64,000 bases of DNA from Candidatus Hydrogenedentota bacterium (GCA_029556545.1 JAKQEQ010000042.1:164995-228994), one strand, 5' to 3'. Shown: positions 49,039 to 58,320, counted from the first letter of the stretch. Translations and numbers: made by a program. The notes: generated by a model not told the origin, from the sequence alone.

Positions 49039-50529
49039 ATGCCGGAGGAAACGACACGCCGCGATTTCATGAAGCTGGCGGGGGCCGCCGCAATGGGTGC
49101 GGCCGTAGGCAAACACGCGGCGGCGCGGCAGAGCGCGTCGGGAGGTGGGCGCAACATCGTATTCATCCTCACGGATGACCAGCGCTTCGACGCGCTCGGC
49201 ATGTTGAACCCGTACTTCGAGACGCCCGCGCTCGACGCGCTGGTGCAAAACGGCATCCTGTTCGAGCGGGCGTTTGTCACCACGTCTCTATGTTCGCCGA
49301 GCCGGGCGTCCATCCTCTCTGGGCAATACGCGCACCGGCACGGCGTCCTCGACAACAGTACGTTGCTGTCCGAGACCACGCCCACCTTCCCCAAGGAATT
49401 GCAGCGGGCCGGCTACGAGACCGCGTACATCGGCAAGTGGCACATGGGCGGATCGACGGACGCGCCGCAGCCGGGTTTCGACCGCTGGGTGTCGTTCCGA
49501 GGCCAGGGCGTCTACGTCAATCCGACATTCAACATCGACGGGGAGCAGGTCAAACGCGAGGGCTACGTCACCGACCTGATCACGGACTATGCGGAGGAGT
49601 TTATCCGCAAGCCGCGCGCGACGCCGTTCTTGCTCTACGTCGGACACAAGGCGGTGCACGCGGACTTCCAACCGGCCCCGCGCCACGCGGGCGCTTACGC
49701 GGACCGGTCTTATCCCAGGCCCGACTCGATGGCCGACACGGAGGAAAACTACCGGGGCAAGCCCGAGTGGGTCCGCGCACAGCGGAAGAGCTGGCACGGC
49801 GTGGACGGGATGTACAACGGCACGACCGACTTTGATCGCTTCACGCACGAATACGGAGAGACCCTCCGCGCCGTGGACGACAGCGTCGCCCGGATTGTCG
49901 CCGCGCTGCGAGAGACGGGCCAACTTGACGACACGTTGATTGTCTTCACTTCCGACAACGGCTTCCAGTTCGGCGAGCACGGCCTGATCGACAAGCGTAC
50001 CATGTACGAGGCGTCGATACGCGTGCCGTTCATCGCGCATTGTCCCGCCCTGTTTTCCGGCGGACAGCGCCGCCGCGAAATGATCCTGAATATCGATTTT
50101 GCGCCCACGTTCATCGAGGCGGCCGGCCTGTCTATCCCGGAGACTGTTCAGGGCGCGTCGTTTTTCGGCCTGCTGGATGGATCGCGCACGGATTGGCGCG
50201 ACGCCTGGCTCTACGAGTATTTCTGGGAACGGTCGTTCCCGCAGACACCGACCGTGCTGGGCGTGCGCACGGACCGATACAAATTCATGCAGTATCACGG
50301 CGTCTGGGACCGGTACGAACTTTACGATCTCGACTCGGACCCCGACGAGCGCAACAATCTGTTGGGTGATTTCATGATCGCGACGGAAGGCGGCACGCTC
50401 GACGCCCTCATCTCCCGCCAGGCCAAGGGCGAAACAAAGGAAATCTACGAGCGCATGCGCGCCGCCTTAGGGCGCCTGCTTGACGAGACCGGCTGCGCGC
50501 CCGAACCCGACTGGCGGCCGCCGGTGTAA
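49039..50529 (+). CDS. Tat-exported sulfatase (arylsulfatase/choline-sulfatase-like)
   Basis: 496 aa. The Tat motif TRRDFMKLAGAAAMGAAVG is at the N terminus. The alkaline-phosphatase-superfamily core starts NIVFILTDDQRFDALG (metal Asp46-Asp47). The sulfatase signature with the cysteine that becomes formylglycine reads CSPSRASILSGQYAHRHG (Cys85). Later metal and substrate residues are in YIGKWHMGG and FTSDNGFQFGEHG. The C-terminal cap (YELYDLDSDPDERNNL) is typical. ATG with GAGGAGG upstream. No formylglycine-generating enzyme gene is adjacent. The substrate (sulfated polysaccharide or sulfate ester) is not deducible. Confidence 0.93.
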   Translation: MPEETTRRDFMKLAGAAAMGAAVGKHAAARQSASGGGRNIVFILTDDQRFDALGMLNPYFETPALDALVQNGILFERAFVTTSLCSPSRASILSGQYAHRHGVLDNSTLLSETTPTFPKELQRAGYETAYIGKWHMGGSTDAPQPGFDRWVSFRGQGVYVNPTFNIDGEQVKREGYVTDLITDYAEEFIRKPRATPFLLYVGHKAVHADFQPAPRHAGAYADRSYPRPDSMADTEENYRGKPEWVRAQRKSWHGVDGMYNGTTDFDRFTHEYGETLRAVDDSVARIVAALRETGQLDDTLIVFTSDNGFQFGEHGLIDKRTMYEASIRVPFIAHCPALFSGGQRRREMILNIDFAPTFIEAAGLSIPETVQGASFFGLLDGSRTDWRDAWLYEYFWERSFPQTPTVLGVRTDRYKFMQYHGVWDRYELYDLDSDPDERNNLLGDFMIATEGGTLDALISRQAKGETKEIYERMRAALGRLLDETGCAPEPDWRPPV

Positions 50530-50639
50530 TGCGTTACTCCCGCTCCCTCGGGGAGATCGGGATGATCGCTGTTGTAACCCGCCGCGGGGGTAGTGCTAAG
50601 ATGGGACACGGCAATCGCGCCGAGCGAGGAGGGTCCCGA

Positions 50640-51137
50640 ATGCGTCAAGAAGCCATGCCCGCCGCCGTCAGGCAATATGTCACGGTGATGCGTATCCTCG
50701 GCGTACTGTATGCCCTCGCCGGATGTGTCTTCTACTTCTTCCCCAAGCTCGTCTTCGCCGTGTTGAACATCCTGCCCAGCATGACGGCGTCCCTCGCGCC
50801 GCTACCCGGAAGTTCCGAACGGTTCTGGGTGCCGCTGGCCTTTTCGATGATGATTATGCTTTCGGCGCTGTCGTTCGCCGCCGCCGCCGCGCCCCACCAA
50901 CGCGGCTACGCCTGGATCCATATCCTCTCGAAATTGGTGTCAAGCCTCGGCTACTTCTACTACTTCCTGCACGAACGACCGGACGGCATGCCCGTCTTCG
51001 GGTATCTCGCCGGCGTCATTACGGACCTGCCCATCGCGCTATTCGTTCTGCTGATTACGCTGCGCGCCGCGATGGCCCCGCGCCGCGTCGCGGTCGAGGC
51101 GCCATCCGCGGATACGCCTGGGAACGGCGAGGACTAG
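50640..51137 (+). CDS. Four-span membrane protein of unknown function
   Basis: 165 aa; no family recognised. Membrane spans are visible at about 15-35 (MRILGVLYALAGCVFYFF), 62-82 (WVPLAFSMMIMLSALSFAAAA), 90-110 (AYDWIHI-type helix around GYFYYFLHE) and 120-145 (FGYLAGVITDLPIALFVLLIT). The C terminus is alanine/proline-rich and polar. ATG with AGGAGGG 6 bases upstream. It precedes the lipocalin-like gene by 5 bp, so it belongs to the run that ends in the GMC oxidoreductase. Confidence 0.75.
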   Translation: MRQEAMPAAVRQYVTVMRILGVLYALAGCVFYFFPKLVFAVLNILPSMTASLAPLPGSSERFWVPLAFSMMIMLSALSFAAAAAPHQRGYAWIHILSKLVSSLGYFYYFLHERPDGMPVFGYLAGVITDLPIALFVLLITLRAAMAPRRVAVEAPSADTPGNGED

Positions 51138-51142
51138 GCCAG

Positions 51143-52183
51143 ATGGTCTCGCGCGGCACGCTCGCTTCCGGAAACCGTCCGCTATGGAGCCCCGCTCTCG
51201 AGGGCCCGGGCCGGGGGTTCCAAGAAGTGTGGTACATGAAGCTCAACGACGCGGCCGCCAGCCGCGCGCTCTGGCTGCGTTTCACGATCCTCGTGCGGAG
51301 CGACGGATCGAAGCGCGTCGCCGAAACTTGGGCCATCGACTTCCATTGCGGCGAGGGCGGCGTCGCAAAGACCGCCCTCAAGCGCACCTGCCGTCTCGAC
51401 GCCTTTGTGCCCAACCCCCCGGGAGAAACACCGGGCTTTCATATCGGCGACTGCGCTTTCTCCGACAAAGCGACGCGCGGCGTGATTGAACGGGACGGAC
51501 ACGCGATACGCTGGGAACTGGAACTGCGCCCCGCCCGCGATCTTGCCTTCGATTTCGTGCCGGCGTCGATGGCGCGCGCGCGACTTATCAAGAACACGGC
51601 GCTGACCGTCTTCGAGGACCTCCGGTTCAGCGGCTGGAGCGAGGTGGACGGCGATCGCGTCGCGTGGCGCGACGCGCCCGGGATGCAGGGCCATCTCGCC
51701 GGGCCGAAAAACGGCCACTCGTGGGCGTGGGGGCACTGCAACCTGTTCACGGACGAGACGGGGCAGCCGGTGGATTGTATCTGGGACGGATTGACCGCGC
51801 GGGCGCGCCTCGGCGGCTCGCGCGCCACCCCGCCGATGACGAGCATGCTAATTCACTATGAGGGGCGCGCCTACCGGCTCAATCGATTTCGCCGCGCATT
51901 GCGCGCGCCGTCGCAATTCGACGTGGATGGCTGGCGTTTCGAAGCGGTCTTCGGCGCGGTCTCGTTTCACGGTCGCGTGCGCGCCGCGCGCGATCAATTC
52001 GCGGGCGTTACGTATGAAGACACGGACGGCAGCCTACTTTACTGCTATAACTCGAAGGTGTCGGACATGACCATCGAGGTGCGGCGCGACGACAGGATCG
52101 AGAAAACGCTTACGGCGATGGGAACAACGGCCTTCGAGATTGTCACGCGGGAACGCTGGGACGACGTGCCGTTGCTGATCTGA
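51143..52183 (+). CDS. AttH/CrtC-like lipocalin-domain protein
   Basis: 346 aa, no signal peptide. It resembles the AttH/hydroxyneurosporene-synthase fold: GFQEVWYMKLNDAAASRALWLRFTI, then GWSEVDGDRVAWRDAPGMQG and GPKNGHSWAWGHCNLF. These are two beta-barrel modules with Trp/Gly-rich turns. Relatives bind or transform hydrophobic ligands such as carotenoids or lipids. The ATG follows a purine-rich GAGGACTAGG. It lies between the four-span membrane gene and the small-subunit gene. The family call is tentative; the ligand is unknown. Confidence 0.62.
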   Translation: MVSRGTLASGNRPLWSPALEGPGRGFQEVWYMKLNDAAASRALWLRFTILVRSDGSKRVAETWAIDFHCGEGGVAKTALKRTCRLDAFVPNPPGETPGFHIGDCAFSDKATRGVIERDGHAIRWELELRPARDLAFDFVPASMARARLIKNTALTVFEDLRFSGWSEVDGDRVAWRDAPGMQGHLAGPKNGHSWAWGHCNLFTDETGQPVDCIWDGLTARARLGGSRATPPMTSMLIHYEGRAYRLNRFRRALRAPSQFDVDGWRFEAVFGAVSFHGRVRAARDQFAGVTYEDTDGSLLYCYNSKVSDMTIEVRRDDRIEKTLTAMGTTAFEIVTRERWDDVPLLI

Positions 52184-52197
52184 GGGGAGCACACGAT

Positions 52198-52674
52198 ATG
52201 AATGAAGTACCCGCCGCGACGCGGCCCGCTCTCTCGCGGAGCGCGCGCCGCACTCTCGAAGCGTTCATCGTCACTCTCGTGGCGAACGACCGCGACTTGC
52301 TGGACCGGGCGGACATGAAGGGCGTGCTCGACCGCGCCGACGCGGCAGTCGGGCACTTCCCGCCGGTGTTCCGCTTCGCGCTTCGGGCCGCGCTGTTCGC
52401 TTTCGAGTATCTGCCCTGTCTCCTTGCGCGAAAAATCATGCCCTTCCGGCGGCTGCCTTTGGAAAAGCGCATCGTGTACGCGGAGACCTGGGCCTACCAT
52501 CGCATCAGTCTCCCGAGAACCCTGTTCAAGCTCTTCCGGTTCCTCGCCGTCACGAGCCTCATGCAAGACCCCGAACTCGTCGTATACACCGGCTACGCCC
52601 CCGCCCTCGAGCACCGGCTCACGCGCCCGAAGGACAACGACGAGGTCTCTTGCGGTCAAGGAGTCGCACCATGA
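52198..52674 (+). CDS. Small accessory subunit of GMC oxidoreductase (putative)
   Basis: 158 aa helical protein with no enzymatic motif of its own. Short size, position immediately before the GMC flavoprotein and a 4-bp overlap with it (ATGA) are what one expects of the gluconate-2-dehydrogenase-subunit-3-like partner. The segment FPPVFRFALRAALFAFEYLPCLL suggests membrane association. Ribosome site GGGGAG 8 bases before the ATG. The designation rests mostly on context. Confidence 0.6.
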   Translation: MNEVPAATRPALSRSARRTLEAFIVTLVANDRDLLDRADMKGVLDRADAAVGHFPPVFRFALRAALFAFEYLPCLLARKIMPFRRLPLEKRIVYAETWAYHRISLPRTLFKLFRFLAVTSLMQDPELVVYTGYAPALEHRLTRPKDNDEVSCGQGVAP

Positions 52675-54191
52675 CGCAACCCGAGGGCATCCCGATGGAC
52701 GCGGCCCACCTGCACGCCGATGTGGACGCCGCCTTCGACGCCGTCGTCGTGGGCTCGGGCGCGGGTGGCGCCGTCATTGCCAAGGAACTGGCCGAAGGCG
52801 GTCGGCGCGTGGCGATCGTCGAGGAAGGCGGCTATCACGCCGTCCATCGCGATCCGCCGTTTGCTTCGTTCGCCCGGCTTTATCGTGATTGCGGCTTCAG
52901 CGGCACGCTGGGGCGGCCTGCAGTCCTCACACCAATGGGCAGGTGCTTCGGCGGCACGACAACCATCAACTCGGGCACGTGTTTCCGCACGCCCGAGAGC
53001 GTCATCGCGCGCTGGCGCGACGAACTGGGCCTTGCCGAAATCGACCATGCCGCCCTCGACCGCGCCTTCGACCGGGTCGAGCACGAGATCAACGTAACCG
53101 TGACGGACCTGCGCATCATGAGCCGCGGCAACCGGATCGTGCATGAATTGCTCGAACGCGAGGGACTCCACGGCGCGCCGCTGCGCCGCAACGTGCGCGA
53201 TTGCGAGGGTTGCGGCGCGTGCTGTTACGGCTGCACCTCGGGCGCAAAGCAGAGCATGGACCGCTGCTACCTGCCAAAGGCGCTGCGCGCGGGCGCGACG
53301 GCCTACGTCCGCGCGCGGGCCGAGCGCATCCTGTGCGACGCTGCAGGCCGGGCCGCGGGCATCGAGGCCGTCGCAAACGGCGTTTCGGGGCGGCGATTAA
53401 CCTTCCGCGCGCCCGTTGTGATTCTTGCCTGCGGCTCGTTGCTCACACCGCAACTGCTCCGTCGCAACGGCGTCGCGCGCGGCAACCCGCATCTGGGCCG
53501 CCACCTTACGTTGCACCCCGCCACCAAGGTCTACGCGGAATTCGAGGAGCGCGTCGAGGACTGGAAAGGAGTGCCGCAATCCTACTCGTATGACGGGCTG
53601 CGCGACGACGGCATCAAGTTCGAGGGGGCGAGTATGCCGCCGGAACTGGGCGCGGTAGCCATGCCCCTTGTCGGCGAAGAAATGGCCCATTTCCTCAAGC
53701 GGTACGCGCACATCGCGTCTTTCGGCATGATGATCAGCGACACCGCCGAGGGCCGCATGACGCGCGTGCCGGGCTACGGTTATGTGTTCCGCTATTCGCT
53801 GACTGAACTCGACCTCGCGCGGCTTCGTCGGGGCATCGCGTTCCTCGCGCGGCTGTACCTCAAACACGGCGCGCTCGCGGCTTACCCGATGATGGCGCGA
53901 CAGGGGAGCGTGTTCCGCGGTCTCGACGACGTGGACCGCTTCGAGCGCGCGCCGTTGCGCGCCTCGGAAGTCGAGGTCATGGCGTTTCACCCGTTGGGCA
54001 CCTGCCGCATGGCGGCGTCTCCCGCGGGCGGCGTCTGCGACCAGGAACATCAGGTATTCGGCGCGCCGGGCCTGTATGTTTGCGACGGGAGTGTCGTGCC
54101 GACCGCGCTCGGGGTGAACCCGCAAGTGACGATCATGGCGATGGCCACCCGCTTCGCCGAACGCCTGCTCGACCGCGAACTCGGTAACTGA
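52671..54191 (+). CDS. GMC-family flavoprotein oxidoreductase with cysteine cluster
   Basis: 506 aa. FAD-binding motif AVVVGSGAGGAVIAKELAEGG near residue 24, GMC-type CFGGTTTINSGT (92-103), and a C-terminal HPLGTCRMA plus VCDGSVVPTALGVNPQVTIMAMATRFAERL. A cysteine-rich run CEGCGACCYGC (178-188) lies before SGAKQSMDRCYLPKAL. A similar run occurs in fatty-alcohol-oxidase relatives, so it is probably a family trait and may bind iron. The enzyme would oxidise an alcohol, with electrons passed through the upstream small subunit or membrane carriers. The ATG overlaps the previous stop and follows AAGGAG. Substrate unknown. Confidence 0.88.
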   Translation: MTQPEGIPMDAAHLHADVDAAFDAVVVGSGAGGAVIAKELAEGGRRVAIVEEGGYHAVHRDPPFASFARLYRDCGFSGTLGRPAVLTPMGRCFGGTTTINSGTCFRTPESVIARWRDELGLAEIDHAALDRAFDRVEHEINVTVTDLRIMSRGNRIVHELLEREGLHGAPLRRNVRDCEGCGACCYGCTSGAKQSMDRCYLPKALRAGATAYVRARAERILCDAAGRAAGIEAVANGVSGRRLTFRAPVVILACGSLLTPQLLRRNGVARGNPHLGRHLTLHPATKVYAEFEERVEDWKGVPQSYSYDGLRDDGIKFEGASMPPELGAVAMPLVGEEMAHFLKRYAHIASFGMMISDTAEGRMTRVPGYGYVFRYSLTELDLARLRRGIAFLARLYLKHGALAAYPMMARQGSVFRGLDDVDRFERAPLRASEVEVMAFHPLGTCRMAASPAGGVCDQEHQVFGAPGLYVCDGSVVPTALGVNPQVTIMAMATRFAERLLDRELGN

Positions 54192-54192
54192 T

Positions 54193-54250
54193 CATACTCA
54201 CACTCATACTCGCACTCGCACTCGTGTTCGTAATCGTAATCGTAATCGAT
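54193..54250. repeat. Hexanucleotide tandem repeat (CACTCG/AATCGT)
   Basis: After the GMC gene stop a 58-bp tract of 6-bp units drifts from CATACT/CACTCG-type to AATCGT-type (GTAATCGTAATCGTAATC at the right end). It lies in the convergent gap before the membrane glycosyltransferase end and has no coding role. Confidence 0.7.
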
Positions 54251-54281
54251 CCCCCCTCCCCGCGCGCAGCGAAGCCGACGC

Positions 54282-56195
54282 TTACGCGCCGTCCACGAAT
54301 TCGAGTAGGTCCACGCGATCCTCGCCGGAGCCCAGTGCGGCGCGAGGCAGTACGAATTCCCGGATCAGGCGAAACCGCGCCGTGTCCGCCCGCCACTGCC
54401 GGAACATGGGAACCAGCGCACTCCGGAGTGTATCAGATTCATCGAGGAAGGCCCACGGAATCAGTACGTAGCGGATACCGCGCGCGCGCAGCCAGTCTAA
54501 TTGACGTTCCGTTTCGAGGCGCGCCAAATCAAGCATCGCCCCGTGGTTCTGGAACGTCGGACCATTAAGGTAATACACGCGCGGGTCCGGCGTCAGGATG
54601 ATCGCGCCGTCGTCCAGGTACTTGTTTGCGTATTCGAAGACGGGGTACCGCTCGATGCGATCGCGTAGGTGAGCCTCGCGCGTCTGGCCGCCGAGGAAGA
54701 CCGGTATCTTGACGTGGATGGCGACCGCGTGGAGCGCCAAGCCGTATGCAAAGGCGAACACGAGCAGCGCGGCGACACCCTTCCGCATCCATTGCGCGCG
54801 GTTCGTCATCACCGCCGCGACAACCATCATGGGCGTGAAGAACGGAAGGAGGCACCGCGCACAACGCTGGATGAAGAAGAGGAATACGCCACCCGCGACG
54901 CTGAACGCGCCGAGCGTCCGCGCGCGCCGGCCTCCGAGGATCAACCCCGGCACGCCCAGCGCCAGCACCACGCTGCCGGGCGATTTCGTCCAGCCGTCGT
55001 AGAGGTGCGGCCGCATGATGATGTCCCACGGAAAACGAAGGAAGGCGACGAGCCCTGTGCCGCCGGCGGCGCGGACCGATTCGTGCCCGCCGAGGGCCAT
55101 CAGGTCGACGTGCTCGATGCCTTGTGTCGGAAACAGGGACGGAAGAAGCGGAAATACGGGATTGCCCACGGTAAGGGCGCTGCGCAGCAGCCACGGCAGC
55201 GCCGCTAACACCGCAATCCCGCTGAAGAGAGCCGTTGCGCGCAGCCTCGCGCCGCGACTGCCCGCCAGTACGCCCACGCCCAGCAGTAGACACACGAGAA
55301 ACCCCGTGTGGCGCACGCCGCACGCGCTTCCCGCCAGCGCGGCGCTCAGAACCAGCGGCGCGAATCCGCGGCCCGGGAGCACACTGCTCCCTCTCCCCGA
55401 GGGTGAGGGTTGCGGTGAGGGTTGGAGAAGCGGTGATGAATCAGAGGCGGCATGCCCATGCCGCGCCCCCTCGAACCATGCGACCAGCGCGGCCAGCGAC
55501 GCGGTCGTCAACGCGGTAAAGCCCAGGTCGATGGCCACTTCGCCCGCCTGATCCATGAAGACGGGGGCCGTGGCCAGCAGCGCGGCGGCGGCAAGGCCGC
55601 AGCGCGGTCCTTCGATGCGTTTGCCCAGAACATACACGGCGAGGCACGCCAACGCGGCGAAGGTCCAGTTCAACAACGTGACGGCCTGTTCGCCCGCGCT
55701 TGCGTACGCAATCGCGTACAGGCTGTACAGCAGATGCGGATACCCGGAGTACACGTTGCCGGGAAGCACGATCATACGCCCCTCGCGCGCGTACGCGGCC
55801 GGCAGCGCAAGATGCGCCACACTCGCGTCCCGACTCGTGACCGGCGCCAGCGCCGAGATCAGCGCAAGCAGCAGCGAGCCGGCAATGGCCGCCAGGCAGG
55901 CGTAATCAAAGAGGCGCAACGGCGCGCGCGACGGTGTCTCGCCTCCGGCGGCGGCCCGGGTCCGTGTCCGCGCACCGCGCAATTCCCAAAGCAAACCCAA
56001 CGCGGCGATAAGATAAAGCGCGGTCGCCGCCAGCGACAGCGAGTAACTGCCTAACCCAATCGCGAGCACGGCACAGAGGCCAAACCCGACAAGCAAGCGA
56101 TAGAGCCAGCCTTCGAGGTCCGCGACGAGGCCGAGGGGGCGCGTCGCGAACGTTCCCAGTACGGCCGCCGCCGCTATGAGGGCAGGATAGACCAT
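54282..56195 (-). CDS. Polytopic membrane glycosyltransferase (ArnT/GT39-like)
   Basis: 637 aa integral membrane protein with at least ten hydrophobic spans. The first large external loop region has SALAPVTSRDASVAHLALPAAYAREGRM (Asp residues typical of the GT-C active loop) and GYPHLLYSLYAIAYASAGEQ. Late spans and a C-terminal extracytoplasmic domain (ARLETERQLDWLRARGIRYVLIPWAFLDES) complete a dolichyl-phosphate-mannosyltransferase-like layout. Function: transfer of a sugar from a polyprenyl-phosphate donor to lipid or protein in the periplasm; inferred. The start MVYPALIAAA is the last good methionine before the first span; its ribosome site is poor. A palindromic repeat has entered the frame (see 55389-55411). 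Confidence 0.8.
   Translation of the reverse strand: MVYPALIAAAAVLGTFATRPLGLVADLEGWLYRLLVGFGLCAVLAIGLGSYSLSLAATALYLIAALGLLWELRGARTRTRAAAGGETPSRAPLRLFDYACLAAIAGSLLLALISALAPVTSRDASVAHLALPAAYAREGRMIVLPGNVYSGYPHLLYSLYAIAYASAGEQAVTLLNWTFAALACLAVYVLGKRIEGPRCGLAAAALLATAPVFMDQAGEVAIDLGFTALTTASLAALVAWFEGARHGHAASDSSPLLQPSPQPSPSGRGSSVLPGRGFAPLVLSAALAGSACGVRHTGFLVCLLLGVGVLAGSRGARLRATALFSGIAVLAALPWLLRSALTVGNPVFPLLPSLFPTQGIEHVDLMALGGHESVRAAGGTGLVAFLRFPWDIIMRPHLYDGWTKSPGSVVLALGVPGLILGGRRARTLGAFSVAGGVFLFFIQRCARCLLPFFTPMMVVAAVMTNRAQWMRKGVAALLVFAFAYGLALHAVAIHVKIPVFLGGQTREAHLRDRIERYPVFEYANKYLDDGAIILTPDPRVYYLNGPTFQNHGAMLDLARLETERQLDWLRARGIRYVLIPWAFLDESDTLRSALVPMFRQWRADTARFRLIREFVLPRAALGSGEDRVDLLEFVDGA
55389..55411. 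repeat. In-frame palindromic repeat inside the glycosyltransferase gene
   Basis: The 23 bp on the minus strand (AACCCTCACCCTCGGGGAGA plus GGG) differ by one base from the flanking repeat at 31118-31140. Together with adjacent CTCACCGC repeats they encode a Ser/Pro/Gly-rich insertion (residues about 256-270, QPSPQPSPSGRG) in a loop between spans. Confidence 0.7.
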
Positions 56196-56429
56196 CGTGT
56201 TACAAGTCGCCCCGCTCCTTAACGTGGCCGCACGATAGCATGGGCTGGCGGGGGAATGCATGCACCGCAATGAATCGAGGACAAACAGCGCTCATTCACG
56301 GAATGATGCAATACGGCCTTCCCGCTCGTACCCTCGGAACTCCCCCCGCGCCTGTCCGCGGCCACCCGTATCTCCGGGCTCTTGGGGACGCACCTATCCG
56401 GCAGTGCGATTCCCGGGAACGCGTATGCG

Positions 56430-56918
56430 CTACTGGTTCAGGCTCCACTCGACGAAGGCCTTCAACTCGCGCGCGCGGGTCGGGTGCCGCATCTTACGCA
56501 GGGCCTTGGCCTCGATCTGGCGCACGCGCTCGCGGGTAACGTTGAATACGCTGCCGACCTCCTCGAGCGTGCGCGGATACCCGTCGCCGAGCCCGAAGCG
56601 CAGCCGCAAGACCTTTTCCTCCCGTTCGGTCAGCGTGCCGAGCACCTCCGACAACTTCTCCTGAAAAACGCTGAAGGCGGTCGAATTCGCCGGATTCTCC
56701 GCGCTCTTGTCCTCGATGAAGTCCCCGAAGCTCGAATCGCCCTCGTCGCCCACGGGCGTTTCGAGGCTGATGGCCTCCTGCGCGATCTTGAGGATGGACC
56801 GCACCTTGTCGGAGGACATCTCCATCGTGTCCGCGATTTCCTCGGGGCTGGGCTCGCGACCGAGTTCCTGCACCATGCGCCGGCTCGTGCGCACCAGCTT
56901 GTTGATGCTCTCGATCAT
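56430..56918 (-). CDS. rpoD: RNA polymerase sigma70 factor, C-terminal part after in-frame stop
   Basis: 162 aa readable from an internal Met ([20 protein letters not shown]). The homologous frame is open back to the TAG at 56982-56984, so the sequence encodes regions 2.4 end, 3 and 4 continuously. Region 3 has [22 protein letters not shown]; region 4 has [20 protein letters not shown] and [25 protein letters not shown], the -35-binding helix-turn-helix. No ribosome site precedes Met 56918, so independent synthesis looks unlikely. With the N-terminal part this would be a normal housekeeping sigma factor of about 585 residues. Confidence 0.9.
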   Translation of the reverse strand: MIESINKLVRTSRRMVQELGREPSPEEIADTMEMSSDKVRSILKIAQEAISLETPVGDEGDSSFGDFIEDKSAENPANSTAFSVFQEKLSEVLGTLTEREEKVLRLRFGLGDGYPRTLEEVGSVFNVTRERVRQIEAKALRKMRHPTRARELKAFVEWSLNQ

Positions 56919-56981
56919 GTGAACCGGGATGCGGATCGTGCGCGCCTGATCGGCGATCGATCGCGTGATGGCCTGCCGAAT

Positions 56982-58190
56982 CTACCACGTCGCGTACGTG
57001 CTGAACTTGTAGCCCCGCTGATACTCGAACTTGTCGACGGCCTTCATCAGGCCGATGTTACCCTCCTGGATCAAGTCAAGGAAGGACATGCCCCGGTTCG
57101 TGTATTTCTTGCCGATGCTGACGACGAGGCGGAGATTCGCCTCGACCAGCTCCATCTTGGCCTTGTAGATTTTCTCTTCTTTCGCTTTAATCGTGTCGAT
57201 AAGGGCGTTGATCTCGTCCGTGCCGAGCTTGGCGTCCGCCTCGATCTGCTCGATACGGCGCAAAGCAAGCTGCAGCCGCCGCTCCGCGTCCAGCAGGGCG
57301 TCCTTGTCCACGCCAATCTTTCGCGCCGCCGCGGGCGAACGGCGCACCTGGACCGCCATCTTGTGCACCTCGTTCCGCCCAAAGCCGATCTCGCGCTCGA
57401 CCCGGTCGATCTCGTCGCGCGCGGCGTGGATGCGCCGGCGCAGCCCCTTGATCTTGCGGGCGATCTTCATGACCTCCTTGGGCTTCAGGGTGAACTGCCG
57501 CACGATCTCGACCTGCTGCGTGCGATACGCGTCGATGCGCTTCCGGATGTTGTCGCGGCTCTTGCGCGACAGGCGCGATCGGCGCTGCCGCTTCTCCTGC
57601 GCCTCGATTAGGACGTCGAAGCTGCCGATCTTCTCCATAAGTTCCGGCAGGCGTTTTACGAACTGATGCTGCTCGCGCAGGTCCTCGACATCGGTGATCT
57701 GCGCGAAATTGAGACGCCCCGCCAACAGGCGCGCCGCGATCATGGTAACTTCTTTCAGAGTGTACGGCGTGTGCAGCAGGACCTCGATCAGTTCCTGCTC
57801 GGCCGCCTCGATACGCTTCGCGATCGCGACCTCCTGGTCCTTCGTCAGCAACGGCACGCGCCCCATCTCGCGCAGGTACATACGCACCGGGTCGTCGGCT
57901 CGTTCGAGGCGGCTGTGCGCCGCCTCCCGCTTCAGTTCCTGCTTGCGCGCCTGCGCCGCTCGTTTCTTCTCCTGCTCCTGCGACTCGGTGTCGATCTTGA
58001 ATTCATCGACCACCTCGACGTTCATGTCGCTGAGCGCGACCATGACCTCGTCGAAATCCTCGACAGAAGCATCCTCGGGCAGCATGTCCCCCAGTTCGTC
58101 GTAAGTGACCTTGCCCTTCTTCCGCGCTTCCTCGAGGGCCTTGCGCGTCTTCTCCGACTCGATTACCTTGGATTTCGTCGTTACCGCCAT
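56982..58190 (-). CDS. rpoD: RNA polymerase sigma70 factor, N-terminal part ending at in-frame TAG
   Basis: 402 aa up to the premature stop. A lysine/glutamate-rich N-terminal region resembling region 1.1 ([23 protein letters not shown]) is followed by region 1.2 ([30 protein letters not shown]), a long non-conserved coiled region, and region 2 ([53 protein letters not shown]). In all housekeeping sigma factors the next residue is a second Trp (YATWWIRQAI). Here TGG is TAG, and the frame then continues [20 protein letters not shown]. Start ATG 58190 follows AGGAAG. It is downstream of dnaG, 130 bp apart, as in the classic macromolecular-synthesis operon. Confidence 0.93.
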   Translation of the reverse strand: MAVTTKSKVIESEKTRKALEEARKKGKVTYDELGDMLPEDASVEDFDEVMVALSDMNVEVVDEFKIDTESQEQEKKRAAQARKQELKREAAHSRLERADDPVRMYLREMGRVPLLTKDQEVAIAKRIEAAEQELIEVLLHTPYTLKEVTMIAARLLAGRLNFAQITDVEDLREQHQFVKRLPELMEKIGSFDVLIEAQEKRQRRSRLSRKSRDNIRKRIDAYRTQQVEIVRQFTLKPKEVMKIARKIKGLRRRIHAARDEIDRVEREIGFGRNEVHKMAVQVRRSPAAARKIGVDKDALLDAERRLQLALRRIEQIEADAKLGTDEINALIDTIKAKEEKIYKAKMELVEANLRLVVSIGKKYTNRGMSFLDLIQEGNIGLMKAVDKFEYQRGYKFSTYATW

Positions 58191-58320
58191 AAGTCTTCCT
58201 GCCTGAATTATGCCGTTGCCGTCACCGTTGACTGTCTCTAGCGTCGTCTTTCGCATCTCTCTAGAACCACGCAATATGCACTCCCGCGCGCCCCGAGAGG
58301 CGCGAGAGAGAACGATCTCC

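Noticed and set aside
56982-56984. Genome-wide recoding of TAG as Trp to explain the rpoD stop
   Set aside because: Several intact genes here (gatC, gatB, mnmE, rnpA, the 12577 prepilin, the HAD at 14928) terminate at TAG exactly where their families end, and Trp is otherwise TGG.
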